Origin: Kitasatospora phosalacinea
GTDB lineage: Bacteria; Actinomycetota; Actinomycetes; Streptomycetales; Streptomycetaceae
Reading direction: 5' to 3'
Length of the DNA stretch: 64,000 nucleotides
Assembly (NCBI RefSeq): GCF_000716545.1
Contig: NZ_JNWZ01000039.1
Span: forward strand, 1-64,000
The translations under genes and the position numbers were made by a program. The notes below the pieces were generated by a model. That model saw only the letters and a list, made by a program, of their open reading frames with translations, was not told the DNA's origin and ran no database searches. Of this stretch, positions 7,898-18,222 are shown piece after piece. How positions within the stretch are numbered: the stretch's first letter is position 1; the number at the start of each line of letters is the position of its first letter.

Positions 7898-9685
7898 GTG
7901 AGTGAGGCGACCATGGACGAGCGGGCCTCGTTCGAGGCGGCGGCGCCCGACCTGCGGCTGCAGGCCGTGGTGGAACTCGCCCAGGACATGGCGGGCGCGA
8001 TGACCCCGCTGGAGGCCGTCCGGGCGGCGGCCGCCCGCGCCGTCTCCGCGCTCGGCGCCACCATGGCCGCCGTCTCCGTCTGGGACCGCGAGTCCGGGCG
8101 GCTGCGGGTGCTCGTCAACCACGGCGAACTCGCCCCCGGCGAGGAGGAGCTGCCCGAGGACGAGTCGTACCCCGTCGCCGACTTCCCCGAGATCGTCACC
8201 TACCTCGAAGAGCACTGGACCACCGGCCGGCTGCCCCGCGCCTGGATCCAGACCGCCGAGGACACCGGCCCGCACACCGGCCACCAGGACCACGTCTCCG
8301 GCGCGTTCTGCCGCCAGCGCGCCGCCGGACTGCGCCGCCGCGGCCGCGGCTGCTGCCTGGTCGCGCCGATCGTCCTGCACGGCCAGGCCTGGGGCGAGCT
8401 GTACCTCGCCCGCGGCACCGGCATGCCCGTCTTCACCGGCGCCGACGCCGAGTACGCCACCCTGCTCGCCGCCCAGGTCTCGGCCGGCCTCGCCCAGACC
8501 GAGCGCGTCGCCGACCTGCGCCGCCTCGCCTTCACCGACGCCCTCACCGGCCTCGCCAACCGCCGCGCCGTCGACGCCCGCCTCGACGCCGCGCTCAAGG
8601 CCCACACCCGGGACGGCGCGGTAGTCTCCCTGGTGGTCTGCGACGTCAACGGCCTCAAGCGGGTCAACGACCAGCTCGGCCACGAGATGGGCGACCGCCT
8701 CCTCGAACGCTTCGCCCACCAGCTCTCGCTGTCCGCCGCGAAACTCCCCGGCAGCCTGGCCGCCCGGCTCGGCGGCGACGAGTTCTGCCTGCTCGCGGAG
8801 GGCCAGTCGGCCGACGAAGTGGTCGTCGTCGCCGAGGAGCTCTGCGCCCGCGCACTGGAGTTGACCGACGGCGAGGGCGTCGCCTGCGGCATCGCCTCCA
8901 CCGGCGACTCGATCGGCCCGGTCACCACCCCCGACCGCCTGTTCCGCCTCGCCGACGCCGCCCAGTACCGCGCCAAGGCCGGCCGCGCCGCCCACCCCGT
9001 CGTCGCCGGGCGCAGCCACGGCCCGGCGTACGCCCCCGACCCGACCATCCAGCTCGCCGACGCGGCCGACCCCCAGCGCAGGGCCGCCGGCGGGCGGCCG
9101 AACGGCGACCGCCGGCGCTTCCGCGGCGCCGCGCACAGCGCCGACCCCGGACAGCTCCTCACCGCCGTCCTCGGCGCCCTCGACCAGGGCGGCGGCACCC
9201 ACCCCGCCGACACCCTCGGCCGGCTCGTCCTGGTCGCCGAGACCGCCTCCCGGCTGCTCAACGCCGTCGGCTGGTGGATCTCCTACGTCCCGCCCGGCTC
9301 CCAGCTGATGCGCACCGCCCGGCACGCCGTCTACCGGATGACCGGCGGCCCCGCCAGCACCCGCGCCCAGACCCAGCGCGCCCAGATCGAAGCCCCCGAC
9401 GCCGTCTTCGACCTCCGCCACTACCCCCTCACCTCCCGCGCCGTCACCGGCGGCTCCTTCACCCTCCGGGCCGGCGCCCCCGGCAACGACGCCGCCGAGG
9501 AGGCCGTCATGGTCGTCTCCGGCTACCGCGCCATGGCCGCCGCCGGCGGCTGCAACCCGGCCGGCGGCTGGCTCCTCGAACTCTTCGCCGACGAATCCAC
9601 CCTCCCCCTCACCCAGACCGCCCCCGCCCTGCGCAGCCTGGTCGCCGTCGCCCTCTCCGGCCCCTGCTCGCCGCCGCCGTCGTAG
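7898..9685 (+). CDS. GAF-GGDEF protein, probable diguanylate cyclase
   Basis: A 595-residue soluble protein. Residues about 20-195 form a GAF-like sensory domain; residues about 205-370 are a GGDEF domain with FTDALTGLANRRA, NDQLGHEMGD and an intact GGDEF (about 292-296), so c-di-GMP synthesis from two GTP is expected. The inhibitory I-site RxxD before GGDEF is missing (LPGS replaces it), suggesting no product inhibition. Residues about 400-595 form an extra domain I do not recognise; there is no EAL or HD-GYP domain. GTG start at 7898 after GGGAGAAGG. In Streptomyces, c-di-GMP acts through BldD to hold back sporulation. Confidence 0.85.
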   Translation: MSEATMDERASFEAAAPDLRLQAVVELAQDMAGAMTPLEAVRAAAARAVSALGATMAAVSVWDRESGRLRVLVNHGELAPGEEELPEDESYPVADFPEIVTYLEEHWTTGRLPRAWIQTAEDTGPHTGHQDHVSGAFCRQRAAGLRRRGRGCCLVAPIVLHGQAWGELYLARGTGMPVFTGADAEYATLLAAQVSAGLAQTERVADLRRLAFTDALTGLANRRAVDARLDAALKAHTRDGAVVSLVVCDVNGLKRVNDQLGHEMGDRLLERFAHQLSLSAAKLPGSLAARLGGDEFCLLAEGQSADEVVVVAEELCARALELTDGEGVACGIASTGDSIGPVTTPDRLFRLADAAQYRAKAGRAAHPVVAGRSHGPAYAPDPTIQLADAADPQRRAAGGRPNGDRRRFRGAAHSADPGQLLTAVLGALDQGGGTHPADTLGRLVLVAETASRLLNAVGWWISYVPPGSQLMRTARHAVYRMTGGPASTRAQTQRAQIEAPDAVFDLRHYPLTSRAVTGGSFTLRAGAPGNDAAEEAVMVVSGYRAMAAAGGCNPAGGWLLELFADESTLPLTQTAPALRSLVAVALSGPCSPPPS

Positions 9686-9760
9686 GCGGGGCCCCGCCGG
9701 GGCTCGGGGGACGGCGGGCAGCGCGACCCCGGCGGACGCCGCGGTGCCGGTGACGGCCCG

Positions 9761-10111
9761 TCAGGCGGCCTCGTCGCCGTCCCAGTCGATGCCGATCTCG
9801 GCCAGCCAGCGGCGGTCCTCCGCGTCGGGCTCGGGGTTCGGCTGGCCGGGGCGGGCCGGCGGGCGCGGGATGTGCTGGACCGGGCCGACGCCGTAGCGGT
9901 CGGCGGCCCGGTCGGCGGCGGCGGCCTCCTCGCCGCCCGGTTCCAGGACGCCGATGTGCACGGCCTCCTCGTCGCCCGGGTCGAGGACGGTCAGTTCGGG
10001 GTGCGGCGGGCGGCGCAGCGCGATGCGGCGGCCGCAGAGCGGGCAGGACCATTCGTCGGCTCCGGAACCGAGCCGTCCGGTGAGCCTCATCTGGTGGATC
10101 GGCGGTGGCAT
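9761..10111 (-). CDS. Hypothetical protein with CPLCGR knuckle
   Basis: A 116-residue acidic protein. The ATG at 10111 is preferred (GGGGGAAG 5 nt upstream) over a TTG 18 bases upstream. A single CPLCGR half zinc knuckle occurs near residue 24, followed by ALRRPPHPEL and an acidic middle (DPGDEEAVHIGVLEPGGEEAA). The C terminus DRRWLAEIGIDWDGDEAA looks conserved-type. No enzymatic motif is visible. It converges with the GGDEF gene. Function unknown. Confidence 0.65.
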   Translation of the reverse strand: MPPPIHQMRLTGRLGSGADEWSCPLCGRRIALRRPPHPELTVLDPGDEEAVHIGVLEPGGEEAAAADRAADRYGVGPVQHIPRPPARPGQPNPEPDAEDRRWLAEIGIDWDGDEAA

Positions 10112-10215
10112 TGGACTTCCCCCGTCCAAGCTGTCTTTCTCCCTACTCAGAGGGATGCCCGCTCACCACCCGTCGTCAACCCGACGAAAAGGTGTCATTC
10201 GGCAAACAACAGGTG

Positions 10216-11088
10216 TCAGTCCAGGAAGAGCTGACGGGCCGTCGCGGACTGCTCGATGGCCTCCAACCGGGCTTCGGCTCCCGGCAGTTCGTCGCACATG
10301 GTCTGCAGCAGGACGCGGCCCAGCATCATCGGCGCGCACGCGGTGTCGAAGACCAGGCCGGTGCCGACGGCGGCGGGCAGCAGCACGTCGGAGAGCTTGG
10401 CGACGGGGGCGAAGGCCGAGTCGGCGACGGTGAGCACCGTCAGGCCGCACTCCCGGGCCACCGTGAGGGCGTCCATCAGCTCGCGCGGGTAGCGCGGCAG
10501 GGCGAAGCAGAGCAGCGCGGTGGCCCCGGCGGCGGCGGCCTGCTCCAGCCGGTCGGCGAGCATCGAGCCGCCCTCGTCGAGCAGCCGGATGTCGGGGTGC
10601 ACCTTGCCGGCGAAGTACGCGAAGCCGTGGGCCTGCGCGGAGGCGGCCCGCAGGCCGAGCACCGGCAGCGGGCGGGAGGCGGCCAGGATCCGGGCGGCCC
10701 GGACGATCGGGGCCGGGTCGGCGAGCAGTTCGGCGAGGTGCCGCAGGTGCTCGATCTCGGCGAGCACGGCCTGCTGGTGCTCGTTGCGCACCACCTCGTC
10801 GTGGCTCTCGGGCGCGCCGCCCTCGCCGACGCCGAGTTCGCGCAGCTGCTTGCGCAGCGCCGGGTAGCCGTCGTAGCCGAGCGCGACCGCGAACCTGGTC
10901 ACCGAGGGCTGGCTGACCCCGGCGAGTTCGGCGACCTCGACGCTGGACAGGAACGGCGCCTCGGTGGCGTGCCGGACCAGCGAGTGGGCGATCCGCCGCT
11001 GGGTCGGGGTCAGCCGGTGGCCCTCGAAGAGGTGGAGCAGCCGGGCGGAGGGCCCGGTGGTGGTGCCGGTCTCGTCCAGGGCGGTCAT
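10216..11088 (-). CDS. MurR/RpiR family transcriptional regulator with SIS domain
   Basis: A 290-residue repressor or activator. The start at 11088 (MTALDETGTTTG) is chosen for its GGAGG site 8 nt upstream; an upstream in-frame start at 11172 has no such site. The N-terminal helix-turn-helix covers LTPTQRRIAHSLVRHA and VAELAGVSQPSVTRFAVALG (family-typical, DNA recognition in SQPSVTRF). The C-terminal half is a sugar-isomerase (SIS) domain that normally binds phosphosugars. It lies 168 bp downstream of hutH on the same strand, so it may control the hut genes, but RpiR regulators are not the usual Hut regulators; its ligand is uncertain. Confidence 0.88.
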   Translation of the reverse strand: MTALDETGTTTGPSARLLHLFEGHRLTPTQRRIAHSLVRHATEAPFLSSVEVAELAGVSQPSVTRFAVALGYDGYPALRKQLRELGVGEGGAPESHDEVVRNEHQQAVLAEIEHLRHLAELLADPAPIVRAARILAASRPLPVLGLRAASAQAHGFAYFAGKVHPDIRLLDEGGSMLADRLEQAAAAGATALLCFALPRYPRELMDALTVARECGLTVLTVADSAFAPVAKLSDVLLPAAVGTGLVFDTACAPMMLGRVLLQTMCDELPGAEARLEAIEQSATARQLFLD

Positions 11089-11256
11089 GTGCGGTACCTC
11101 CACGCTCGGTTGGGCGGTCGCCGGTGGCTTCGACGGTGGGACGACTGTGGCGCAGTCCCGGCAGGTGGGCAATCGCGTATCGACTGGCGGGACGGGCGGG
11201 TCCGGAGGCCGGTGACCCGGCTCCGGCGGGTGCGCCCGCCCGTCCCGGGCCGGTGG

Positions 11257-12825
11257 TCAGGCGAGCGGTCCGGTGACCTTCTCGACCGCCGCCAGCAGGG
11301 CGCCGGAGGCGACCAGGGCGGCCGCCGCCTCCAGGTCCGGGGAGAGGAAGCGGTCGCGGCCCGGGCCGCCGACCCCGGCCGCGCGGGCGGCGGCGACGGC
11401 GGCGGCGGTCGCCGGGGCGAGCGCGCCCGGCTGCTCGGCGGCCTGCTCCCGGATCTCCAACGCCCGTGCGGCGGCCACGAGTTCCACCGCCAGCACGCGT
11501 CCGAGGTTGGCCACCGACTGGCGCAGCTTGCGGGCCGCCGACCAGCCCATCGAGACGTGGTCCTCCTGCATCGCCGAGGACGGGATGGAGTCCACCGAGG
11601 CGGGCACCGCCAGCCGCTTGTTCTCGCTGACCAGTGCGGCCTGGGTGTACTGGGCGATCATCAGGCCGGAGTCCACGCCCGGGTCGTCGGCGAGGAACGC
11701 GGGCAGGCCGTGCGAGCGGGCCTTGTCGAGCAGCCGGTCGGTGCGCCGCTCGGAGATCGAGGCCAGGTCGGCGGCGGCGATCGCCAGGAAGTCCAGCACG
11801 TAGCCCACGGGCGCGCCGTGGAAGTTGCCGTTCGACTCGACCCGGCCGTCGGGCAGCACCACCGGGTTGTCCACCGAGGCGGCCAGCTCCCGTTCGGCGA
11901 CCAGCGCGGCGTGCGCCAGGGTGTCCCGGCCGGCGCCCGCGACCTGCGGGGCGCAGCGGATCGAGTACGCGTCCTGCACCCGCGGTGCGTCGTCCTGGTG
12001 GTGGCCGGTCAGGCCCGAACCCCGCAGCACCGCGAGCATGTTGGCGGCCGAGGCGGCCTGGCCCGGGTGCGGGCGGATCGGGGCGTGCAGCTCGGGGGCG
12101 AGCACCTTGTCGGTGCCCAGCAGCGCCTCCAGGCTCATCGCGGCGGTGACGTCGGCGGTGGTGTAGAGCCGGCGCAGGTCGGCCAGCGCCATCACCAGCA
12201 TGCCGAGCATGCCGTCGGTGCCGTTGATGAGGGCCAGGCCCTCCTTCTCCAGCAGCTCGACGGGTTCGATCCCGGCGGCGGCCAGCAGTTCGGCGGTGTC
12301 CTTCTCCACCCCGTCCGGCCCGAACGCGGTGCCCTCGCCCATCAGCGCCAGCGCGCAGTGCGAGAGCGGCGCGAGGTCGCCGGAGCAGCCCAGCGAGCCG
12401 AACTCCCGCACCGCCGGGGTGATGTGCGCGTTCAGCAGCGCGGCCATGGTCTCGGCGACCAGCGGGCGCACGCCCGTCCGCCCGGACGCCAGCGTCTTCA
12501 TCCGCAGGAACATCAGGGCCCGGACCACCTCGGTCTCCACCACCGGCCCCATGCCCGCCGCGTGCGAGCGCACCAGCGAACGCTGCAGCTGGGCCCGGAG
12601 CTCCGGGCTGATGTGCCGCACCGCCAGCGCCCCGAAACCGGTGGACACCCCGTACACCGGCCGCGGCTCGGCCGCCAGCGCGTCGATCCGGGCCCGGGCC
12701 GCGGCCATCTCGGCGAGCGCGTCCGGCCCGATCTCCACCCGGGCCCCGCCGCGGGCGACGGCGAGGACGTCCTCGGCGCTGACGTCGGCCTTGCCGACCC
12801 GGACGACGACACTGTGCATATCCAT
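11257..12825 (-). CDS. hutH: Histidine ammonia-lyase
   Basis: First enzyme of histidine degradation, converting L-histidine to urocanate and ammonia in the cytoplasm. The 522-residue product starts MDMHSVVVRVGK, as in S. griseus HutH from memory. The electrophilic MIO prosthetic group would form from Cys147-Ser148-Gly149 in GSLGCSGDLAPLSHC; many bacteria have Ala-Ser-Gly here, but Cys is usual in streptomycetes. Other hallmarks: YGVSTGFGAL, GTDKVLAPELHA, QDAYSIRCAPQV and NPVVLPDGRVESNGNFHG. An in-frame second ATG at 12819 is an alternative start. The start codon lies inside a 20-bp palindrome, and the divergent fdhD gene shares the upstream region. Confidence 0.95.
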   Translation of the reverse strand: MDMHSVVVRVGKADVSAEDVLAVARGGARVEIGPDALAEMAAARARIDALAAEPRPVYGVSTGFGALAVRHISPELRAQLQRSLVRSHAAGMGPVVETEVVRALMFLRMKTLASGRTGVRPLVAETMAALLNAHITPAVREFGSLGCSGDLAPLSHCALALMGEGTAFGPDGVEKDTAELLAAAGIEPVELLEKEGLALINGTDGMLGMLVMALADLRRLYTTADVTAAMSLEALLGTDKVLAPELHAPIRPHPGQAASAANMLAVLRGSGLTGHHQDDAPRVQDAYSIRCAPQVAGAGRDTLAHAALVAERELAASVDNPVVLPDGRVESNGNFHGAPVGYVLDFLAIAAADLASISERRTDRLLDKARSHGLPAFLADDPGVDSGLMIAQYTQAALVSENKRLAVPASVDSIPSSAMQEDHVSMGWSAARKLRQSVANLGRVLAVELVAAARALEIREQAAEQPGALAPATAAAVAAARAAGVGGPGRDRFLSPDLEAAAALVASGALLAAVEKVTGPLA

Positions 12826-12832
12826 ATGCACA
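12813..12832. promoter_or_regulatory. 20-bp perfect palindrome overlapping the hutH start codon
   Basis: TGTGCATAT-CC-ATATGCACA reads the same on both strands except for the central dinucleotide. It spans the hutH start region, covering the first codons (MDMHS). Such an AT-rich perfect palindrome in a GC-rich gene start is probably an operator, although the MDMH coding sequence constrains part of it. A related half-site arrangement lies before hutU (13904-13923). Confidence 0.55.
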
Positions 12833-12866
12833 ATCTCATCAGGTGAATGGTGATGTGACAAGCAGG

Positions 12867-12896
12867 GCTGCGCACCGCACCGCTGCGCACCGCACC
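12867..12896. repeat. Two tandem copies of a 15-bp unit in the hutH-fdhD intergenic region
   Basis: GCTGCGCACCGCACC occurs at 12867-12881 and again, identically, at 12882-12896. It lies 42 bp upstream of hutH on the divergent intergenic stretch, so it could be replication slippage or a repeated binding site. Confidence 0.6.
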
Positions 12897-13045
12897 GCCG
12901 TGCTCCGTGCGCGCTTGCGATCGGAGGGCGGGGCCGGGGGGCGGGAACGGCACGCTGACGGTCGGGGGGCCGGAGGGCGGCCGTGTCCGGACCGCGTGTC
13001 ACGGCCTGACGGGGTGGTTGACTGGCCCGCGGAGGTGTGAGACGC

Positions 13046-13861
13046 ATGGCGCGGGCAACGGAACGGCGACGAGTGGTGCGGCTGCGCGGGGACGAACGCT
13101 CCGCGCGGCCCGACAGCCTGGCGGCGGAGGAGCCGCTGGAGATCCGGATCGGCGGCGAGGCGCTGACCGTCACCATGCGCACCCCCGGCCACGACTTCGA
13201 CCTGGTCGCCGGGTTCCTGGTCGGCGAGGGCCTGGTCGGCGCCGCCGGGGAACTCGCCGCGCTGCGCTACTGCGCCGGGACGGACGCGGACGGCGCCAAC
13301 ACGTACAACGTCCTCGACGCCACCGTCCGCGGCGCCCGCCCCGCGCTCTCCGCCCACCGCAACCTGCTCACCACCAGCGCGTGCGGCCTGTGCGGCCGCG
13401 ACACCGTCGACGCCGTCCGCACCCGCTCCCGCTGGGACGTCTCCGCCGACCCGCTCACCGTCCCCGCCGAGGTCCTGTACGGCCTCCCGGAGCGGCTGCG
13501 CGCCGCCCAGCGCGCCTTCGACGCCACCGGCGGCCTGCACGCGGCCGGGCTGTTCGCCGCGGACGGGACGCTGCTGTGCGTGCGCGAGGACGTCGGCCGC
13601 CACAACGCGGTCGACAAGGTCGTCGGCTGGGCGCTGCGCGAGGGCCGCCTCCCGCTGACCGGCCACCTGCTGCTGGTCTCCGGCCGGGCCTCCTTCGAGC
13701 TCACCCAGAAGGCCGCGCTGGCCGGCCTCCCCCTCCTCGCCGCCGTCTCCGCACCCTCCTCCCTCGCCGTCGACCTCGCCGAGGAGTTGGGCCTCACCCT
13801 GGTCGGCTTCCTGCGCGACCGCGGCGCCAACGTGTACACCCGCGCGGACCGGATCCCATAG
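13046..13861 (+). CDS. fdhD: Formate dehydrogenase accessory sulfurtransferase FdhD
   Basis: FdhD hands sulfur from a cysteine desulfurase to the molybdenum or tungsten bis-MGD cofactor of formate dehydrogenase, without which that enzyme is inactive. The 271-residue product has PGHDFDLVAGFLVGEGLV, the swivel Cys motif SACGLCG, and VREDVGRHNAVDKVVGWAL, all family hallmarks. The ATG at 13046 is chosen over a GTG at 13037 because GGAGG lies 10 nt before it. It sits between hutH and hutU, and formate is the predicted final product of the Hut route, so the link may be functional. No formate dehydrogenase structural gene is in the window. Confidence 0.92.
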   Translation: MARATERRRVVRLRGDERSARPDSLAAEEPLEIRIGGEALTVTMRTPGHDFDLVAGFLVGEGLVGAAGELAALRYCAGTDADGANTYNVLDATVRGARPALSAHRNLLTTSACGLCGRDTVDAVRTRSRWDVSADPLTVPAEVLYGLPERLRAAQRAFDATGGLHAAGLFAADGTLLCVREDVGRHNAVDKVVGWALREGRLPLTGHLLLVSGRASFELTQKAALAGLPLLAAVSAPSSLAVDLAEELGLTLVGFLRDRGANVYTRADRIP

Positions 13862-13903
13862 GCGCGTCAGGGGTGCGGTGGCGCGCACCCTGGTCGGCGT
13901 GGT

Positions 13904-13923
13904 GCTGTTTGGATATATTCAGC
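13904..13923 (+). promoter_or_regulatory. Imperfect palindrome upstream of hutU
   Basis: GCTG...CAGC flanks TGGATATATTCA (13910-13921), itself a 10/12 palindrome with TGnATAT-type half-sites similar to those at hutH (TGCATAT). It lies 45 bp before the hutU start codon, where a repressor or the -10 box (TATATT) could sit. The complement contains ATATCCA, which is also in the hutH palindrome. Confidence 0.45.
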
Positions 13924-13967
13924 CAGGTCGAGAGTGAATGAATTGCATCCGGCAGGGAGGCTGGCCC

Positions 13968-15631
<1,664 letters not shown>

Positions 15632-15635
<4 letters not shown>

Positions 15636-16834
15636 GCTTCGACGCGATGTGGGCGGAGCTGCTCCCGGTGGGCCGCTCCGCCGCCACCGGCGGCTACCGG
15701 AGGCACGCCTGGAACTCCGCCGACGCCGAGTGCCGGGCCTGGTTCGAGCAGCAGGCCCGGGCCCGCGGCCTGGCCTGCGAGAGCGACCGCAACGGCAACC
15801 AGTGGGCCTGGTACGGGGATCCGGCCGCCGGGAACGCCGTGGTCACCGGCTCCCACCTGGACTCCGTCCCCGACGGCGGCGCCTACGACGGCCCGCTCGG
15901 GGTGATCTCCGCCTTCGCCGCGTTCGACGAACTGCGGGCCCGGGGCGCCGAGTTCGCCCGCCCGCTGGCGATCGTCAACTTCACGGACGAGGAGGGCGCC
16001 CGGTTCGGCGTCGCCTGCGTCGGCTCCCGGCTGGCCACCGGCGCGCTCGACCGGCGGGCCGCGTACGAGCTGCGCGACGCCGACGGCGTCCGGTTGCCCG
16101 ACGCCATGGAGCGGGCCGGGCACGACCCGGCGCGGATCGGCGCCGACCCCGAACTGCTCGGCCGGATCGGCGCGTTCGTCGAACTCCACGTCGAACAGGG
16201 CCGGTACCTGGCCGAGGGGCGGCCGGTCGGGGTGGCCGGCGCGATCTGGCCGCACGGCCGGTGGCGGTTCGACTTCCACGGCGAGGCCAACCACGCCGGC
16301 ACCACCCTGCTCGCCGACCGCCGCGACCCGATGCTCACCTACGCCACCACCGTCCTCGCCGCCCGCAAGAAGGCCCGGCTCGCCGGGGCGCTCGCCACCT
16401 TCGGCAAGGTCGCCGTCGAACCCAACGGCACCAACGCGATCGCCTCGCTGGTACGCGGCTGGCTGGACTCCCGCGCCCCCGACGAGGCCACGCTCGCCCG
16501 GCTGGTGGAATCCATCGAGCAGTCGGCCGTCGAACGGGGCGAACGCGACGGCGTCCGGGTCGAGGCCACCCGCGAGTCGTACACCCCCGTGGTCGACTTC
16601 GACGCCCCGCTGCGCGACCGCCTCGCGGAGCTGCTGGGCGCCCCCGTCCTGCCCACCGGCGCGGGACACGACGCGGGCATCCTGGCGTCCGCCGTCCCGA
16701 CCGCCATGCTGTTCGTGCGCAACCCCAGCGGGGTCTCGCACTCCCCGGCCGAGCACGCCGAACGGTCCGACTGCCACGCCGGGGTCACCGCCCTGGCCGA
16801 CGTACTGGAGGACCTCGCATGCCGGCCGTCGTGA
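15632..16834 (+). CDS. M20 family amidohydrolase in the N-formylglutamate deformylase position
   Basis: A 400-residue zinc-dependent hydrolase of the allantoate amidohydrolase/N-carbamoyl-amino-acid hydrolase branch of M20. Metal ligands can be placed in [20 protein letters not shown] (His, Asp), [11 protein letters not shown] (Glu-Glu), FVELHVEQG (His) and the C-terminal [10 protein letters not shown]; the dimer-interface [10 protein letters not shown] is present. The GTG at 15632 overlaps the hutU stop by four bases; ATG 15647 is an alternative. It is locked between hutU and hutF, so I infer that it cleaves N-formylglutamate (product of HutF) to glutamate and formate, replacing HutG, rather than allantoate. 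No other purine-degradation gene is nearby. Confidence 0.88.
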
Positions 16835-18171
16835 CGTACTGGGCCGAACACGCCTGGCTGCCGCACCCGGACGGCCCGGCCGTCCGGCCCGAGGTGCTGA
16901 TCACCGTCGGCGCCGGCGGGCGGATCACCGGGGTGGTCCCCGACAGCGGGCCCTGCCCGGCGGGCGCCGTCCGGCTGGCCGGGCTCGCGCTGCCCGGGCA
17001 GGCCAACGCGCACTCGCACGCCTTCCACCGGGCGCTGCGCTCCACCGCGCAGGTCGGCTCGGGGACGTTCTGGACCTGGCGCGAGACCATGTACCAGGTC
17101 GCCGCCGCGCTCGACCCCGACAGCTACCTGGCGCTCGCCACCGCCGTGTACGCCGAGATGGCGCTCGCCGGGATCACCGCCGTCGGCGAGTTCCACTACC
17201 TGCACCACGCGCCCGGCGGCGCCCGGTACGCGAACCCGAACGCGATGGGCGAGGCGCTGGTCGAGGCCGCCGCCCGGGCCGGGATCCGGATCACCCTGCT
17301 CGACACCTGCTACCTGTCCTCCGGTTTCGGCGCCGAACCGACCGGGCCCCAACTGCGCTTCTCCGACGGCGACGCGGACGCCTGGGCCGAGCGGGCCGCC
17401 GCCCTGACGGACGCCCCGCACGCCCGGATCGGCGCCGCCGTGCACAGCGTCCGGGCCGTCCCCGCCGGGCAGTTGGGCACCGTCGCGCACTGGGCGGCGA
17501 CCCGCCGGGCGCCGCTGCACGTCCACCTCTCCGAGCAGACCGCTGAGAACGACGCCTGCCTCGCCGCGCACGGCGTCACCCCCACCCGGCTGCTCGCCGA
17601 CCACGGCGTCCTCGGCCCGCGCACCTCCGCCGTGCACGCCACCCACCTCACCGACGAGGACGTCCGGCTGCTGGCCGGCTCCGCCACCACCGTCTGCATG
17701 TGCCCCACCACCGAACGGGACCTCGCCGACGGCATCGGCCCGGCCCGGCGGCTCGCCTCGGCGGGCTGCCCGATCAGCCTGGGCTCCGACAGCCACGCCG
17801 TCATCGACCCGTTCGAGGAGGCCCGCGCCCTGGAACTCGACGAACGCCTGCGCACCCGCACCCGCGGCCACTGGACGGCGAACGCCCTGCTCCGGGCCGG
17901 CGGCGCCGACGGCCACGCCTCGCTCGGCTGGCCCGAGGCCGGACGCCTGGAGCCGGGCGCGCTCGCCGACTTCTGCGTCCTCGCCCTCGACTCCGTCCGC
18001 ACCGCCGGGGCGCCGCCCGCGCTCGGCGCCGAGACGGCGGTCTTCGCGGCGTCCGCCGCCGACGTCCGCCACCTGGTGGTCGGCGGCCGGCACGTGGTCG
18101 AGGACGGCGTGCACCGGCTCGTCCCGGAGACCGGACGCGCCCTCGCGGACGCGGTCGGCGCACTGCGCTGA
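16819..18171 (+). CDS. hutF: Formimidoylglutamate deiminase
   Basis: A 450-residue amidohydrolase that converts N-formimidoyl-L-glutamate to N-formyl-L-glutamate and ammonia, the deiminating branch of the Hut pathway. Zinc amidohydrolase motifs: LPGQANAHSHAFHRALR (HxH), LHVHLSEQTAEND, AVHATHLTD and SLGSDSHAVIDPFEEAR (metal Asp), followed by EARALELDERLRT, typical of HutF. The ATG at 16819 lies within the last codons of the M20 gene (16-bp overlap). It precedes hutI by 52 bp. The fold also resembles chlorohydrolases, but the FRGE-like context and gene neighbourhood identify HutF. Confidence 0.92.
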   Translation: MPAVVTYWAEHAWLPHPDGPAVRPEVLITVGAGGRITGVVPDSGPCPAGAVRLAGLALPGQANAHSHAFHRALRSTAQVGSGTFWTWRETMYQVAAALDPDSYLALATAVYAEMALAGITAVGEFHYLHHAPGGARYANPNAMGEALVEAAARAGIRITLLDTCYLSSGFGAEPTGPQLRFSDGDADAWAERAAALTDAPHARIGAAVHSVRAVPAGQLGTVAHWAATRRAPLHVHLSEQTAENDACLAAHGVTPTRLLADHGVLGPRTSAVHATHLTDEDVRLLAGSATTVCMCPTTERDLADGIGPARRLASAGCPISLGSDSHAVIDPFEEARALELDERLRTRTRGHWTANALLRAGGADGHASLGWPEAGRLEPGALADFCVLALDSVRTAGAPPALGAETAVFAASAADVRHLVVGGRHVVEDGVHRLVPETGRALADAVGALR

Positions 18172-18222
18172 GACCTGCCCCGCCACGGGCGGCGGCACCA
18201 CCGACCAAGGACACAGACCCCC

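Noticed and set aside
9685..9703. GGCGGGGCCCCGCC palindrome after the GGDEF gene as a terminator.
   Set aside because: It has no loop, and the alternative stem is only 5 bp; chance in this base composition.
10105..12846. A 913-codon plus-strand open frame opposite hutH and the RpiR gene.
   Set aside because: It is the antisense shadow of two well-identified genes, with no recognisable domain.
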